Source of the DNA: Candidatus Nitrosopumilus sp.
GTDB taxonomy: Archaea; Thermoproteota; Nitrososphaeria; Nitrososphaerales; Nitrosopumilaceae
Assembly: GCA_025699075.1 (NCBI GenBank)
Contig: JAILWG010000002.1
Span: 182,048 to 246,047 of the forward strand
Direction: 5' to 3'
DNA: 64,000 bases
The position numbers were made by a program, and so were the translations under genes. Below, in pieces: positions 1 to 8,918 of this stretch. The first letter of the stretch is position 1, and the number at the start of each line of letters is the position of its first letter. The notes below the pieces were generated by a model. It was not told the origin of the DNA, ran no database searches, and was given only the letters and a program-made list of their open reading frames with translations.

Positions 1-94
1 TTGGACATTGATCGATATATCTTGTAAAACTCACAGATGTATATGCGATTCCACAATCTCCGCAAATTCTAAGATTTCTAGCGAGTTTACCCAT
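1..94 (-). CDS. Partial small zinc-ribbon protein (5' end only)
   Basis: An ATG at 94 on the minus strand opens a frame that runs off the left edge of the window after about 31 codons. The visible N-terminus begins MGKLARNLRICGDCG and has one CxxC pair (ICGDCG) plus a later Cys at the edge (DQCP), as in a small zinc ribbon of the type common in thaumarchaea. Function is unknown, and the C-terminal half is needed to judge the metal site. It is upstream of nothing else visible in its direction. Confidence 0.5.
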   Translation of the reverse strand, partial: MGKLARNLRICGDCGIAYTSVSFTRYIDQCP

Positions 95-143
95 TACTAA
101 ATATCAAATAGTATTGTGATTAAAACTTAGCTTTGAAAATAAT

Positions 144-2885
144 TTACCAAAACTGCCACCATGGCTTTATGACTGGTCTTTTAACAATTGTACATACACC
201 GTCAATTAATTTTGTTCCAGGACCGCAAATTCCAAATTTCTTCTCTTTTACTTTTGGCTCCTCTAACCCGACTGCTTGATAAATAGAATCATACTCTGCA
301 AAGTTTTCATCAAACCATTTCTTGTATGTTGCCTCGTTATTGTATCTGTCAACATAGATCTGCGGATCTTTTGTCTCATCAACAAACGGAGCTGGAATTG
401 GCAATGGCTCCTCTAATCCAACTGCTTGATAAATAGAATCATACTCTGCAAAGTTTTCATCAAACCATTTCTTGTATGTTGCCTCGTTATTGTATCTGTC
501 AACATAGATCTGCGGATCTTTTGTCTCATCAACAAATGATGCAATTCCTAGTTCCTTTGGTTCATCAGTAGGTTCTGGTTCTGGTTGTGAAGTAAGAATA
601 TCATTGACAGTAATGGTGATTGTTTCACTATCTAACTGTCCATCTTTTTTTGCAACTATGTCAAATGTGTATGTTTTTCCTCCATCCGAATTGGTTGGAG
701 TCCATGAAAACACTCCTGTGTTTGAAATGATTTTTGCACCTGTTGGTGGATTTTTATCCAAACTAAATACAGCGTCTCTGACTGAATTATCTGTTAATTT
801 GGCTGTAAATAGAAGCAATTTGCCTTCATCTATGGTCAATTTACCCAATGGACTAATCTGAATATTGGTAGGTTTTGGAGTGGCAGAGAATTCATTTGAT
901 GAATCACTTGTTCCTGCATCATTAATTGCCGAAACTCTGTATGTGTACTTTGAATTTGTGGACAGATTTGTATGGGAATATGTTCTTGCAGTGCTTTCTG
1001 AATCTGCGACCAGTGTAGTAAATGAATTGTTATCCTTTTTCATCTCAATTTTGTAACCTGTAATTGCAGAATTACCATCTTCTACTGGAGGACTCCATGA
1101 TAAGTTGATTTGAGTTGATGAAACGACTGATGCAGTTAATTTTATTGGTGGAGAAGACTTTGTAATCTGAACTGCAGTTGATGTAATTGGATCATTATCT
1201 ACATTTGTTGAATCTTCTCGTGGAGTAGCTGATGCTGATGCTGATTCTCCTGTAGAACCAAATCCTATATTTGCACTAACTGCATACGTGTATGTCTTGT
1301 CAGTTGACAAATTTGTTACGATAAATGTTGTAGTTCCTGAATTTGTACTTCCTATGGTGTCATAAACTCCTTCAATCACTTCACGTTTAATATCGTAGCC
1401 AGTAATTGATTGTCCAAAAGTTTCAGATGGTGGTAGCCAAAAAAGCTTGATCTGACTTGGTGCAATTGCAGTTGCAATAAGTGCAGTTGGAGTTATGGTG
1501 TGTGCTGGTTTGGCAGAGGTGCTAGAATATGATGTGCTTGTTCCTTCTGAATTAACTGAATAAACGCGGTAAGAATAGGTTTCATCTGAATCTAAACCCT
1601 GATGGATAAATGCCGTAGTTGTACTTCGAGTATTTTGTGTAACTGGAATGTAATCATTTGAACCAACCCTGTATTCTATTTTGTAACCTGTAATTGCAGG
1701 AATGTTTTCAGTCATAGTTGGTTCTGCCCATGAGAGAATTACTGAAGTGGGAGATACTGGTGATGCTTTTAGATTATCTGGTCTATCCGGAAGCAAAACT
1801 GCAGGCTCGGAATTGAGATTAAAGGCTTGAATTCTGTCATTATCTGAATCTGCTACAAGCAACAAATCATTTGTTGTATCAAGTGCAATTCCCATTGGTG
1901 TGTTAAACTGTCCATTTCCTGTACCTGAGGAGCCAAACTCTTCAACAAAACAAACTCCATCAACCACTTCATCTGTTCCACTAGGGCAAGTATTTCCTTC
2001 AACTATTTCAAAAATCTGAATTCTGTCATTATCTGAATCTGCCACATATAACAAATCATTAGCGGAATTATATGCAAGCCCTGCAGGATCATTAAACTGT
2101 CCATTTCCTGTACCTGAGGAGCCAAACTCTTCAACAAAACAAACTCCATCAACCACTTCATCTGTTCCACTAGGGCAAGTATTTCCTGAAACTAGCTCAA
2201 AGATTATAATTCTGTCATTTCCTGAATCTGAAACAAATAGCATTTCATTTGAATTGTCAATTATCATGTTTGTTGGATTTTGAAAATCGTCATTTCCATC
2301 AAAGGTATCAAAGTCAAACAGAAACCCTCCAGTTGAATCAAAAACTGAAATTGAATCTCTTTCAATGTTTGAAACAAGAATTTCCCTTGATGATTCTTGA
2401 ATTACAATTCCTCTGGCAGAACCTAGATACTCATCTAATCCACTATTTGAAGAGCCAAACTTTGATTGAAACTCTCCATCATCATCAAAAACTTGAATTC
2501 TTTGATTGCCTTCATCAACTACAAAAAATTTCCCTAATGCATCTCTTGCAATGCTAATTGGATTTTCAAACTGTCCGTCTCCATCTTCGTTTGCCCCATC
2601 TGCATTATCATTACAATCTTGAATTACTACAATGTCACAAAATGTTCCATATGTAAAATCAAAATCTCCATCATCTTCAAAAACACTAATTCTGTCATTG
2701 TTAGCATCTACAACATAGATACTATTTCCATTTTTATCAACAATGACATCTGTTGGATTATTTAGATTTCCATTTCCTGAACCTGTAGTGCCTAATTTGA
2801 AAGAGAACTCAGGCTCAGCATATGCAAACTGGATAGATGTCAAACAAAGTGTGAATAATACACTAAAAATTATTTTATTTTTCAT
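144..2885 (-). CDS. Secreted NHL-repeat / fibronectin type III / Ig-like surface protein with 50-residue repeats
   Basis: A secreted multidomain protein of about 913 residues. I choose the ATG at 2885 (MKNKIIFSV...) over an in-frame GTG at 2900 because it puts a clean signal peptide at residues 1-24. Residues about 25-360 hold NHL-type beta-propeller repeats (motifs such as NPTDVIVD, GNDRIIIF, DSDNDRIQIF). Three fibronectin type III domains follow (about 365-460, 463-560, 575-670), then an Ig-like domain (about 672-760), a Pro/Glu linker and two identical copies of a repeat with 50-residue period starting FVDETKDPQIYVDRYNN. It ends in a Cys pair and WWQFW, with no membrane anchor. The propeller contains an internal near-exact duplication (about 1903-2005 and 2093-2190). 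The role is probably adhesion or carbohydrate/protein binding at the S-layer; this is inferred from domains only. The downstream gene 2983-4605 shares its repeat block. Confidence 0.85.
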   Translation of the reverse strand: MKNKIIFSVLFTLCLTSIQFAYAEPEFSFKLGTTGSGNGNLNNPTDVIVDKNGNSIYVVDANNDRISVFEDDGDFDFTYGTFCDIVVIQDCNDNADGANEDGDGQFENPISIARDALGKFFVVDEGNQRIQVFDDDGEFQSKFGSSNSGLDEYLGSARGIVIQESSREILVSNIERDSISVFDSTGGFLFDFDTFDGNDDFQNPTNMIIDNSNEMLFVSDSGNDRIIIFELVSGNTCPSGTDEVVDGVCFVEEFGSSGTGNGQFNDPAGLAYNSANDLLYVADSDNDRIQIFEIVEGNTCPSGTDEVVDGVCFVEEFGSSGTGNGQFNTPMGIALDTTNDLLLVADSDNDRIQAFNLNSEPAVLLPDRPDNLKASPVSPTSVILSWAEPTMTENIPAITGYKIEYRVGSNDYIPVTQNTRSTTTAFIHQGLDSDETYSYRVYSVNSEGTSTSYSSTSAKPAHTITPTALIATAIAPSQIKLFWLPPSETFGQSITGYDIKREVIEGVYDTIGSTNSGTTTFIVTNLSTDKTYTYAVSANIGFGSTGESASASATPREDSTNVDNDPITSTAVQITKSSPPIKLTASVVSSTQINLSWSPPVEDGNSAITGYKIEMKKDNNSFTTLVADSESTARTYSHTNLSTNSKYTYRVSAINDAGTSDSSNEFSATPKPTNIQISPLGKLTIDEGKLLLFTAKLTDNSVRDAVFSLDKNPPTGAKIISNTGVFSWTPTNSDGGKTYTFDIVAKKDGQLDSETITITVNDILTSQPEPEPTDEPKELGIASFVDETKDPQIYVDRYNNEATYKKWFDENFAEYDSIYQAVGLEEPLPIPAPFVDETKDPQIYVDRYNNEATYKKWFDENFAEYDSIYQAVGLEEPKVKEKKFGICGPGTKLIDGVCTIVKRPVIKPWWQFW
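252..589. repeat. 338-bp dispersed repeat, copy 1
   Basis: This segment is identical, base for base as far as I can align it, to 3580-3917 in the neighbouring gene. It contains two tandem 150-bp units encoding the FVDETKDP...GLEEP repeat plus part of the Pro/Glu linker. The identity includes silent positions, which points to recent duplication or gene conversion. Confidence 0.9.
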
Positions 2886-2982
2886 TGTGTAACTAGTCAC
2901 TATGGTTAAAATTTAAAAAATCAGATAATAAATTTCACTACCCATTACATCAATTGAGGTTTACTATATCTCGAAGATTTTT

Positions 2983-4605
2983 TTAGATTTTGATGTATTT
3001 TTTGGTTTTAAAAATTATGATTGCAGGTGCTGCCACATACATTCCCAAATTCATCAATATTACACCTATTCCGTAACCAAATACTTCAGTTTCTGTTTCT
3101 GCATATTCCATTACAGACAGTGTTGATAGCAATGGAGTGATTCCAATCTTTACCAATTCTTTGAATGCTGGACTTTCTCTTTCCATGTCTGCCACATATG
3201 GTGAAAATGAATAATAGAACTGGTTGAATCCGCTCATAAATGATGCCCCTGAATCAGTGTTCATCAACTGATTGTCTCTAATTTCTCTTAACAATTGAAC
3301 CTGTGGTGCCATTTCAGAGCCATATGTTGCAGTAGCAATTAGGCATCCTCCACCTTCAGATGTATCTACAATTACACATATTCCATCTACAAGATCAGTT
3401 CCCTCACCACATTCTCCGTATTCTTGTTCAACAACTTCCGGCTCCTCTAATCCTACTGCTTCATAAATTGTAATATCGGGATATGTTTTATCAAACCAAT
3501 CTTTGTAAGTGGTTTCCTTGTTGTATCTGTCAACATAATATTGTGGATCCAAATTTGGATCAACAAATGGTGCTAATGTTTTTGGCTCCTCTAACCCGAC
3601 TGCTTGATAAATAGAATCATACTCTGCAAAGTTTTCATCAAACCATTTCTTGTATGTTGCCTCGTTATTGTATCTGTCAACATAGATCTGCGGATCTTTT
3701 GTCTCATCAACAAACGGAGCTGGAATTGGCAATGGCTCCTCTAATCCAACTGCTTGATAAATAGAATCATACTCTGCAAAGTTTTCATCAAACCATTTCT
3801 TGTATGTTGCCTCGTTATTGTATCTGTCAACATAGATCTGCGGATCTTTTGTCTCATCAACAAATGATGCAATTCCTAGTTCCTTTGGTTCATCAGTAGG
3901 TTCTGGTTCTGGTTGTGGCTCTGGTTCTTCTTTTGGATCTGGTTCCACATATGCTTGCTTTACGGTAATTGTGATGTTTTCTTTGTCTTCTTGAGATCCT
4001 TTAGTAACTATGATGTCGAAATTATAGAGCACATCTTGGATATTTCCATGTGATTTTGATGGAGTCCAAACAAATTTTCCGGTACTTGAATCAATTGTAG
4101 CACCTGAAGGCTGATTCTTTAAACTAAAAATCGCATCTTTAACTGAACTATCTGTAAGACTGGCAGTAAATGTAATTGTTTTTTCAACTTCTACTGTTTT
4201 ATCTGAAATTGTGTTAAGTTGTAATACAAAGTCTGGAACTTCCAATAGTTTCTTTCCATCAAATTCTAATTGTATCGTTGTCCCATTCCCTTCTGTTTGA
4301 CTATCTGTGAATGCTGTGGCATTGTAAATCCCTTCCTTATCAAAGAATAATGAAACTCCTCTAGGAATCACTTCAAATTCTCCCAAAGTTGTAGTGGGAT
4401 CTGATAACATGCCTTGATAATTCCCATTTGGATCTCGTATTATGACATAAACAATATCTTTTCCATCCTGTGTTCCAATGAACTTGAAATTTTCATCAAT
4501 TGTGTAAAAAGATTTTTCCAATGAAACGGATGTGACATCTGCATGAACTGGAATAATCATCAAAAGAATTAATGAAAATACGGATAGTCCTAGTTTGGCT
4601 TTCAC
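2983..4605 (-). CDS. Secreted repeat protein with CFI-box and C-terminal membrane segment
   Basis: A 540-residue secreted or membrane-anchored protein starting at a GTG (MKAKLGLSVFSL). The signal peptide covers about residues 1-22, followed by a beta-rich N-terminal region, an Ig-like domain (about 127-216; motif SDKTVEVEKTITF), a Pro/Glu linker and three copies of the FVDETKDP-type repeat. The first two are identical to those in 144-2885; the third is diverged (FVDPNLDPQYYVDRYN). A GGCLIATATYGS motif near residue 420 matches the 'CFI-box' found before C-terminal sorting or anchor regions of archaeal surface proteins. A hydrophobic segment near 505-530 with a Lys-rich end (KTKKYIKI) would anchor it in the membrane. 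It probably forms a surface system with the adjacent NHL protein, since both share the same module. Its ligand is unknown. Confidence 0.8.
   Translation of the reverse strand: MKAKLGLSVFSLILLMIIPVHADVTSVSLEKSFYTIDENFKFIGTQDGKDIVYVIIRDPNGNYQGMLSDPTTTLGEFEVIPRGVSLFFDKEGIYNATAFTDSQTEGNGTTIQLEFDGKKLLEVPDFVLQLNTISDKTVEVEKTITFTASLTDSSVKDAIFSLKNQPSGATIDSSTGKFVWTPSKSHGNIQDVLYNFDIIVTKGSQEDKENITITVKQAYVEPDPKEEPEPQPEPEPTDEPKELGIASFVDETKDPQIYVDRYNNEATYKKWFDENFAEYDSIYQAVGLEEPLPIPAPFVDETKDPQIYVDRYNNEATYKKWFDENFAEYDSIYQAVGLEEPKTLAPFVDPNLDPQYYVDRYNKETTYKDWFDKTYPDITIYEAVGLEEPEVVEQEYGECGEGTDLVDGICVIVDTSEGGGCLIATATYGSEMAPQVQLLREIRDNQLMNTDSGASFMSGFNQFYYSFSPYVADMERESPAFKELVKIGITPLLSTLSVMEYAETETEVFGYGIGVILMNLGMYVAAPAIIIFKTKKYIKI
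3580..3917. repeat. 338-bp dispersed repeat, copy 2
   Basis: The second copy of the identical block at 252-589, with a constant offset of 3328 bp. Both copies lie in the same orientation and reading frame within tandem paralogous surface-protein genes. Confidence 0.9.
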
Positions 4606-4684
4606 AATAGTGATTTTATGCTTGAGTCTTTTAAAAAAGACGTATAATTTAATCTGGATATTTGCAAAGAATTATTCACAAGAT

Positions 4685-5101
4685 TTACAGATCAAGTAAA
4701 AATCTCATGTAGACGCCATCTTCCTGTCTAATCTCCATGTCATAAAATGTAGGGGCTTTGATTTCCACTTTGAAATTATGCTTTTTTACATCTAATGGCT
4801 CCCCAAATGCTGTTGCCTCGATTTTATATCCATCATTCTCTTTTATGTCAAATTCTATTCTTTTAATTGCAAATCCTTCAGTAATTAGCACAAATGGAAT
4901 CTCTTCTAGCCAGCTAAACAAAAGATAGCGAATGTCTTTTCCCTCAGCAGAGAATTTTTTTTGGTCTTTTTCCTCTACTTTGTCTTGGTCTAATGTTAGA
5001 TTAATTTCTGCATCAGCTGCCACTGCAAACGCTTCTTTGAGGTCTTTAGCTGTGACCTCAATTATTGCATCAGTTGCATGATCTAAAAATTTGTAACTCA
5101 A
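4685..5101 (-). CDS. Archease
   Basis: 138 residues with the archease signature at the N-terminus (YKFLDHATDAIIEVTAKDLKEAF) and the C-terminal acidic end (GVYMRFLLDL). Archease is the small activator that helps the RNA ligase RtcB become guanylylated during tRNA splicing; this is family knowledge. The Asp residues in the DHATDA and C-terminal segments are the usual metal-binding positions. It is transcribed alone on the minus strand, and rtcB is not in this window. The length fits the family. Confidence 0.93.
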   Translation of the reverse strand: MSYKFLDHATDAIIEVTAKDLKEAFAVAADAEINLTLDQDKVEEKDQKKFSAEGKDIRYLLFSWLEEIPFVLITEGFAIKRIEFDIKENDGYKIEATAFGEPLDVKKHNFKVEIKAPTFYDMEIRQEDGVYMRFLLDL

Positions 5102-5236
5102 TTAAAAATTTGTAGTCTTCCTGACTATTAATTCAGTTGGTCTTTTCAAAAGTTGTAACAGAAATTCCTGACACAAAGAAGTTATCAGTAAGAAAGCTGC
5201 GAAATCGCTTATTATGTTTTGAACTTTTGTGCTGTA

Positions 5237-5941
5237 ATGAATTATACCAAAATGATTTCAGCACTTGCAATAATCATGGCCATAGTAATAGCTCCCTCAA
5301 GCGGTGCATTTGCACAAACCGATATTGCATCTGATGAAGTCAACTACAAACAAATCTACAAAGACGAAAGAAAACAACTCATTGATTCACTCAAAGAACA
5401 AAGAAATGATATCAAAACACAAATCAAAGAATTCAGAGACAGCAGACCAACTGATCGTAATCTCCCTGAAGTTGAACCAACTTTAGGATTTAGCGGATTA
5501 ACATCAGGATGGGCAGAAATAGGTGGAAAAGCATATCCAGTCACACTATCACTTGACGGCAAAGCCGGTCAAGTGGGAGAGAGAGGATGGAAGATTTCTG
5601 GAACCGGAATTGCTCAAGTTGGTGAAAGAACAGTTACCTTTGATCTAAATGGATTTGCAAAGAAAAATCATATCGGCATCAAGGGAGTTTCCACAGACAA
5701 TGAATTCGTTGTGATTCATCTAAGAGGACACTTTGCCCCAATTGCAGACAGTGATAACTCCTATGCACTTGCATTCAAAGGAGCAGTTGCAAATACTGTG
5801 TCTGACATCAAAGTACCATTGGTACTAGTAGGAGATGTACAAACATTTTCACTTGATTCAACTGTAGATGAATCAACACAATTAGTAGAATCTGAAATTT
5901 CAGAATCAGAAATTGAAGAACTATTAGATGATCTACTATAG
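5237..5941 (+). CDS. Secreted beta-rich protein of unknown function
   Basis: A 234-residue protein from the ATG at 5237; a TTG at 5219 is an alternative. Residues 1-27 form a signal peptide ending in GAFAQ. A basic/acidic helical stretch follows (KDERKQLIDSLKEQRNDIKTQIKEF), then a Gly-rich beta region (GLTSGWAEIGGKAYPV, KISGTGIAQVGERTVTF, VVIHLRGHFAP) and an acidic tail rich in Glu and Ser. I do not recognise a named family. Similar secreted proteins with a short helix and beta domain are typical of Nitrosopumilus-type genomes, and a role at the cell surface is inference. Confidence 0.75.
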   Translation: MNYTKMISALAIIMAIVIAPSSGAFAQTDIASDEVNYKQIYKDERKQLIDSLKEQRNDIKTQIKEFRDSRPTDRNLPEVEPTLGFSGLTSGWAEIGGKAYPVTLSLDGKAGQVGERGWKISGTGIAQVGERTVTFDLNGFAKKNHIGIKGVSTDNEFVVIHLRGHFAPIADSDNSYALAFKGAVANTVSDIKVPLVLVGDVQTFSLDSTVDESTQLVESEISESEIEELLDDLL

Positions 5942-5958
5942 GTCAATTTTTTATTTTT

Positions 5959-6324
5959 TTATTTTGCTTTTTTATCCATCTGAATAATTCCAAACATGTT
6001 GCCTTCTGTATCTGTACATTGTGCAAACCATCCTACTTTTGGAATTGCCATTTTAGGAATAATCAAATGTCCTCCATTAGATGTGATCTTTTTTGCAAAT
6101 TCATCAATTGATGGAACATTGATTGTGTTAGTCATTCCAATCTGTCCTGGTATTCTCTTTGACATTCCTCCATCAATTCCAGGTTCCTCTGTGCCTGTCT
6201 TTGCTATCCAGTAGTCCATTGGCCCATCCCACTTCTCAAATTTCCAATCAAATACGTCTCTGTAGAACTTTTGTGCTCTTTCTGGATTATCTGCTGGAAT
6301 ATCAAAGTGAGAAATTCTTGGCAT
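5959..6324 (-). CDS. VOC-family (glyoxalase/bleomycin-resistance-like) protein
   Basis: 121 residues beginning MPRISHFDIPADNPERAQKFYRDVF, the classic opening of a vicinal-oxygen-chelate protein, and ending with GWFAQCTDTEGNMFGIIQ, the usual second-half metal-site strand. His6 and the Glu near the C-terminus (TEGN) are the likely metal ligands. Such single-module proteins are lyases, isomerases or dioxygenases, or antibiotic-binding proteins; the substrate cannot be told from sequence. It converges with the secreted protein ending at 5941. Confidence 0.85.
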   Translation of the reverse strand: MPRISHFDIPADNPERAQKFYRDVFDWKFEKWDGPMDYWIAKTGTEEPGIDGGMSKRIPGQIGMTNTINVPSIDEFAKKITSNGGHLIIPKMAIPKVGWFAQCTDTEGNMFGIIQMDKKAK

Positions 6325-6414
6325 GTGTTTTTGATAAAACTAAATTATTTAAAATGAGCTTGAATTTTTCAGAATTTCACTATTTTAAAATTAGAAAACG
6401 GCATTGTTTTTTTC

Positions 6415-7365
6415 ATGAGGGCTGCATGCTTTGATGGAAAATATATGAAATATGATGAGAACTATCCTGATCCTAAACCTGGAGAGGTGCTAGTTCGAGT
6501 CAATTTGGCTGGAATTTGTGGAACTGACTTGGAAATTTTAGATGGCTATATGGAATATCATGGAATTTTGGGCCATGAATTTGTGGGAACTGTGGAAAAA
6601 GCAGATAATCCTGCTCTGATTGGAAAACGTGTTGTAGGTGAAATCAATGCCGGTTGTGGAAAATGTGAATCCTGTCAAAAAGGAATGGATAGACACTGTC
6701 CTAACAGAACGGTTCTTGGAATTTTAAAAAGAGATGGGGCGTTTGCTGAATTTCTTTCATTGCCTGAAAAGAATCTGCACGTGATACCTGACAGTATGAC
6801 TGATGAGCAAGCAGTCTTTGTCGAACCATTAGCTGCTGCTTTTGAGATAAAGGAGCAAGTATCATTGCAACCGCAATGGAGTGTTGCAGTAGTTGGTGAT
6901 GGGAGATTAGCTCAGCTAATTGTACGAGTTCTAAAGAATACATGTCCAAACATTACCTGTTTTGGCAGACACAAAAGCAAACTTGAGAGCTTGATAAACA
7001 TTGGAGTCAAAATAAAAATTGGCATTGAAAAATCTGATGAACAATCATTTGACTTGGTAGTGGAAGCCACTGGAAGCAATTCTGGTTTTGCAGATACAAT
7101 GAAGTTGATTAAACCCCGTGGAACTGTAATTCTAAAGTCCACTATTGCTTCAAGGGAAAATCTTGACTTGACTCCTACCGTAGTTAATGAGATTACATTG
7201 ATTGGCTCTCGTTGTGGGTTATTCAAACCAGCAATAGATGCACTTGCAACTGGTATGGTTTCAGTTGATTCCATGATAGATTCTACTTTTCCTTTGGAAA
7301 AGTTTTCAGAAGCTATTATACATGCAAAAAAACCTGATACTCTCAAAGTTTTTCTCAAGCCCTGA
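6415..7365 (+). CDS. Zinc-dependent alcohol dehydrogenase family (MDR) protein
   Basis: 316 residues. The N-terminal GroES-like domain shows the catalytic zinc ligands (GICGTDLE and GILGHEFVGTV). The structural zinc tetrad follows in GEINAGCGKCESCQKGMDRHC. The Rossmann part starts near residue 140 with VAVVGDGRLAQLIVRVL, and the VVEATGS motif is typical of threonine/sorbitol-dehydrogenase-like members. It is slightly short for the superfamily (usually about 340). The substrate is unknown, most probably a polyol or secondary alcohol. The preceding gene is divergent, and dedA follows after about 80 bp. Confidence 0.88.
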   Translation: MRAACFDGKYMKYDENYPDPKPGEVLVRVNLAGICGTDLEILDGYMEYHGILGHEFVGTVEKADNPALIGKRVVGEINAGCGKCESCQKGMDRHCPNRTVLGILKRDGAFAEFLSLPEKNLHVIPDSMTDEQAVFVEPLAAAFEIKEQVSLQPQWSVAVVGDGRLAQLIVRVLKNTCPNITCFGRHKSKLESLINIGVKIKIGIEKSDEQSFDLVVEATGSNSGFADTMKLIKPRGTVILKSTIASRENLDLTPTVVNEITLIGSRCGLFKPAIDALATGMVSVDSMIDSTFPLEKFSEAIIHAKKPDTLKVFLKP

Positions 7366-7443
7366 TTTTTGCAAAAAATATGACTGAAATGTTATAGTTT
7401 TCACTCGTAAGGTAATTTAGTAGGATTTCGTTGGCAGAAGCAA

Positions 7444-7992
7444 ATGGAACCATTTGATTCTTTTCTTATATGGATTACAGAATTCTTAGGGGATCATCTT
7501 TACGAAGGAATATTTCTAGCAGCCTTGCTTGAGACTATAGTTCCCCCAATTCCAACTCTGGCAGTATTTCCAACTGCAGGATTCCTAGCATCTCAACAGG
7601 GCGTGACTTTGATTGGATTAATCCCGATGATTCTTCTTGGCGCAGTTGGTGCAACAATTGGGACATCTGCTATCTATCTAATTGCATTAAAACTTGGACG
7701 TGTTGTTTTACTTCGGTATTTGAGATTCGTAAAAGTAAATGATAAAAAATTAGAGCGAGTTGAAATCTGGTTTGAAAAATATGGTGACAAAGCAGTGTTC
7801 TTGGGAAGAATGGTTCCAGTAATGAGAGAGATGATTTCAGTTCCTGCTGGATTACTAAGAATGAAAATTCCAAAATTTGTATTATACACATTTGGGGGTT
7901 CATGTGTTTGGTCTAGTGGAACTATTTTGTCTGGATATTATTTTGGAACTGCAATAGGTCTTAGCACTAGTGTGATACCACCATTACCTTAA
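7444..7992 (+). CDS. DedA-family membrane protein
   Basis: 182 residues with several hydrophobic segments and the DedA/SNARE-associated hallmarks: an N-terminal re-entrant region with ETIVPPIPTLAVFPTAGFLA, then FLGRMVPVMREMISVPAGLLRM, matching the F.gRf.P..R...s..AG...M pattern. Family members are thought to act as phospholipid scramblases/flippases or in proton-coupled membrane homeostasis. The C-terminus is short. It is followed by a stem-loop terminator shared with the convergent DUF72 gene. Confidence 0.88.
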   Translation: MEPFDSFLIWITEFLGDHLYEGIFLAALLETIVPPIPTLAVFPTAGFLASQQGVTLIGLIPMILLGAVGATIGTSAIYLIALKLGRVVLLRYLRFVKVNDKKLERVEIWFEKYGDKAVFLGRMVPVMREMISVPAGLLRMKIPKFVLYTFGGSCVWSSGTILSGYYFGTAIGLSTSVIPPLP

Positions 7993-8052
7993 ATATTAAA
8001 AACAGCATAATCAAAGTAACATCCTAATTTGTTTGGCTGGATGATGGCAGGG

Positions 8053-8084
8053 ATTCTTCAATACTCCCCTAGTAGTTGAAGAAT
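8053..8084. terminator. Bidirectional stem-loop terminator
   Basis: A perfect 9-bp inverted repeat ATTCTTCAA (8053-8061) / TTGAAGAAT (8076-8084) with a 14-nt loop lies between the convergent genes ending at 7992 and 8093. T-rich sequence follows on the plus strand (CTGTTTTT). Confidence 0.6.
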
Positions 8085-8092
8085 TTCTGTTT

Positions 8093-8884
8093 TTAAAAAT
8101 TACCTAATGTTTTTTGTTTTTTTTCTTCCCAAATTAATTCACGCATTCCAAGATGCATTCTCAAAGAGTTTACAGTAGCTGGGCTGAATCCCTCAAAGTG
8201 ATTGTTTGCCATTACCATTGCAAGTGGAATGTCTTTGATTTCTTGCAATCTTTTTGCCCAACATGCAACAAGTTTTTCCTTGTTTTTTGTAACTTTACCA
8301 AACTCCGAATCTGGAATGGAGCGATCTCCAATCAATCTGACATACAGATAGTCCGAAGTAATCGGCATTGGATTGTTCACTCCTGCAATTTCATTCCAAA
8401 CAAGACAGTGCTTATTTTGTTTTAGATATTTTATGGCATCTTCAGAAAACCATGATTCATGTCTTCCTTCTATGGGATATAAAAAATCCTTTGGCAGCAA
8501 ATCAAAGAGTTCATCCAATTTTGGTTTTGCCTCATCAAAGGATAATGATGGAGGCAGTTGCAAAACTAGGGCTGAAATTTTTTCATGGAGTGGGGAGAGC
8601 GCTGCCAAAAATGAAAAAATCTCCGAATTTACCCTATCTAGCCTCTTTTCATGCGTAATAATTGATGGAAATTTGGCTGTAAATCTGAAATGTCTTGGTG
8701 TTTCTTCATTCCATCTTTTCACTGTCTCTTGTGCCGGAATTCTGTAAAAGGTTGAATTGATTTCTGTAATCTCAAATATCTGAGAATAATATTTTAGCCA
8801 TTCTGAACTCTTTAGATTTTTGGGATAGAATGTACCTGACCATCCTTGATAACTCCAACCTGTACAGCCAATTTTGATATTCAT
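8093..8884 (-). CDS. DUF72 (YecE-like) TIM-barrel protein
   Basis: 263 residues opening with IGCTGWSYQGWSGTFYP and continuing EINSTFYRIP...VKRWNEETPRHFRFTAKFP, the well-conserved start of the DUF72/YecE family. The C-terminal half has YLYVRLIGDR and MVMANNHFEGFSPATVNSL, the usual N-N-H-F-E-G segment. The fold is known to be a TIM barrel. The biochemical function is not established, and nuclease or repair roles have only been suggested. Its promoter region contains TTTTAAA about 20-25 bp before the ATG. Confidence 0.9.
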   Translation of the reverse strand: MNIKIGCTGWSYQGWSGTFYPKNLKSSEWLKYYSQIFEITEINSTFYRIPAQETVKRWNEETPRHFRFTAKFPSIITHEKRLDRVNSEIFSFLAALSPLHEKISALVLQLPPSLSFDEAKPKLDELFDLLPKDFLYPIEGRHESWFSEDAIKYLKQNKHCLVWNEIAGVNNPMPITSDYLYVRLIGDRSIPDSEFGKVTKNKEKLVACWAKRLQEIKDIPLAMVMANNHFEGFSPATVNSLRMHLGMRELIWEEKKQKTLGNF

Positions 8885-8918
8885 TATGTTATTTGAATAA
8901 ACTGCGGTTTTAAAATTT

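Noticed and set aside
252-589. Tandem 150-bp repeats considered as a CRISPR-like or non-coding repeat array
   Set aside because: The units are in frame, encode a clear protein repeat, and have no unique spacers of CRISPR size.
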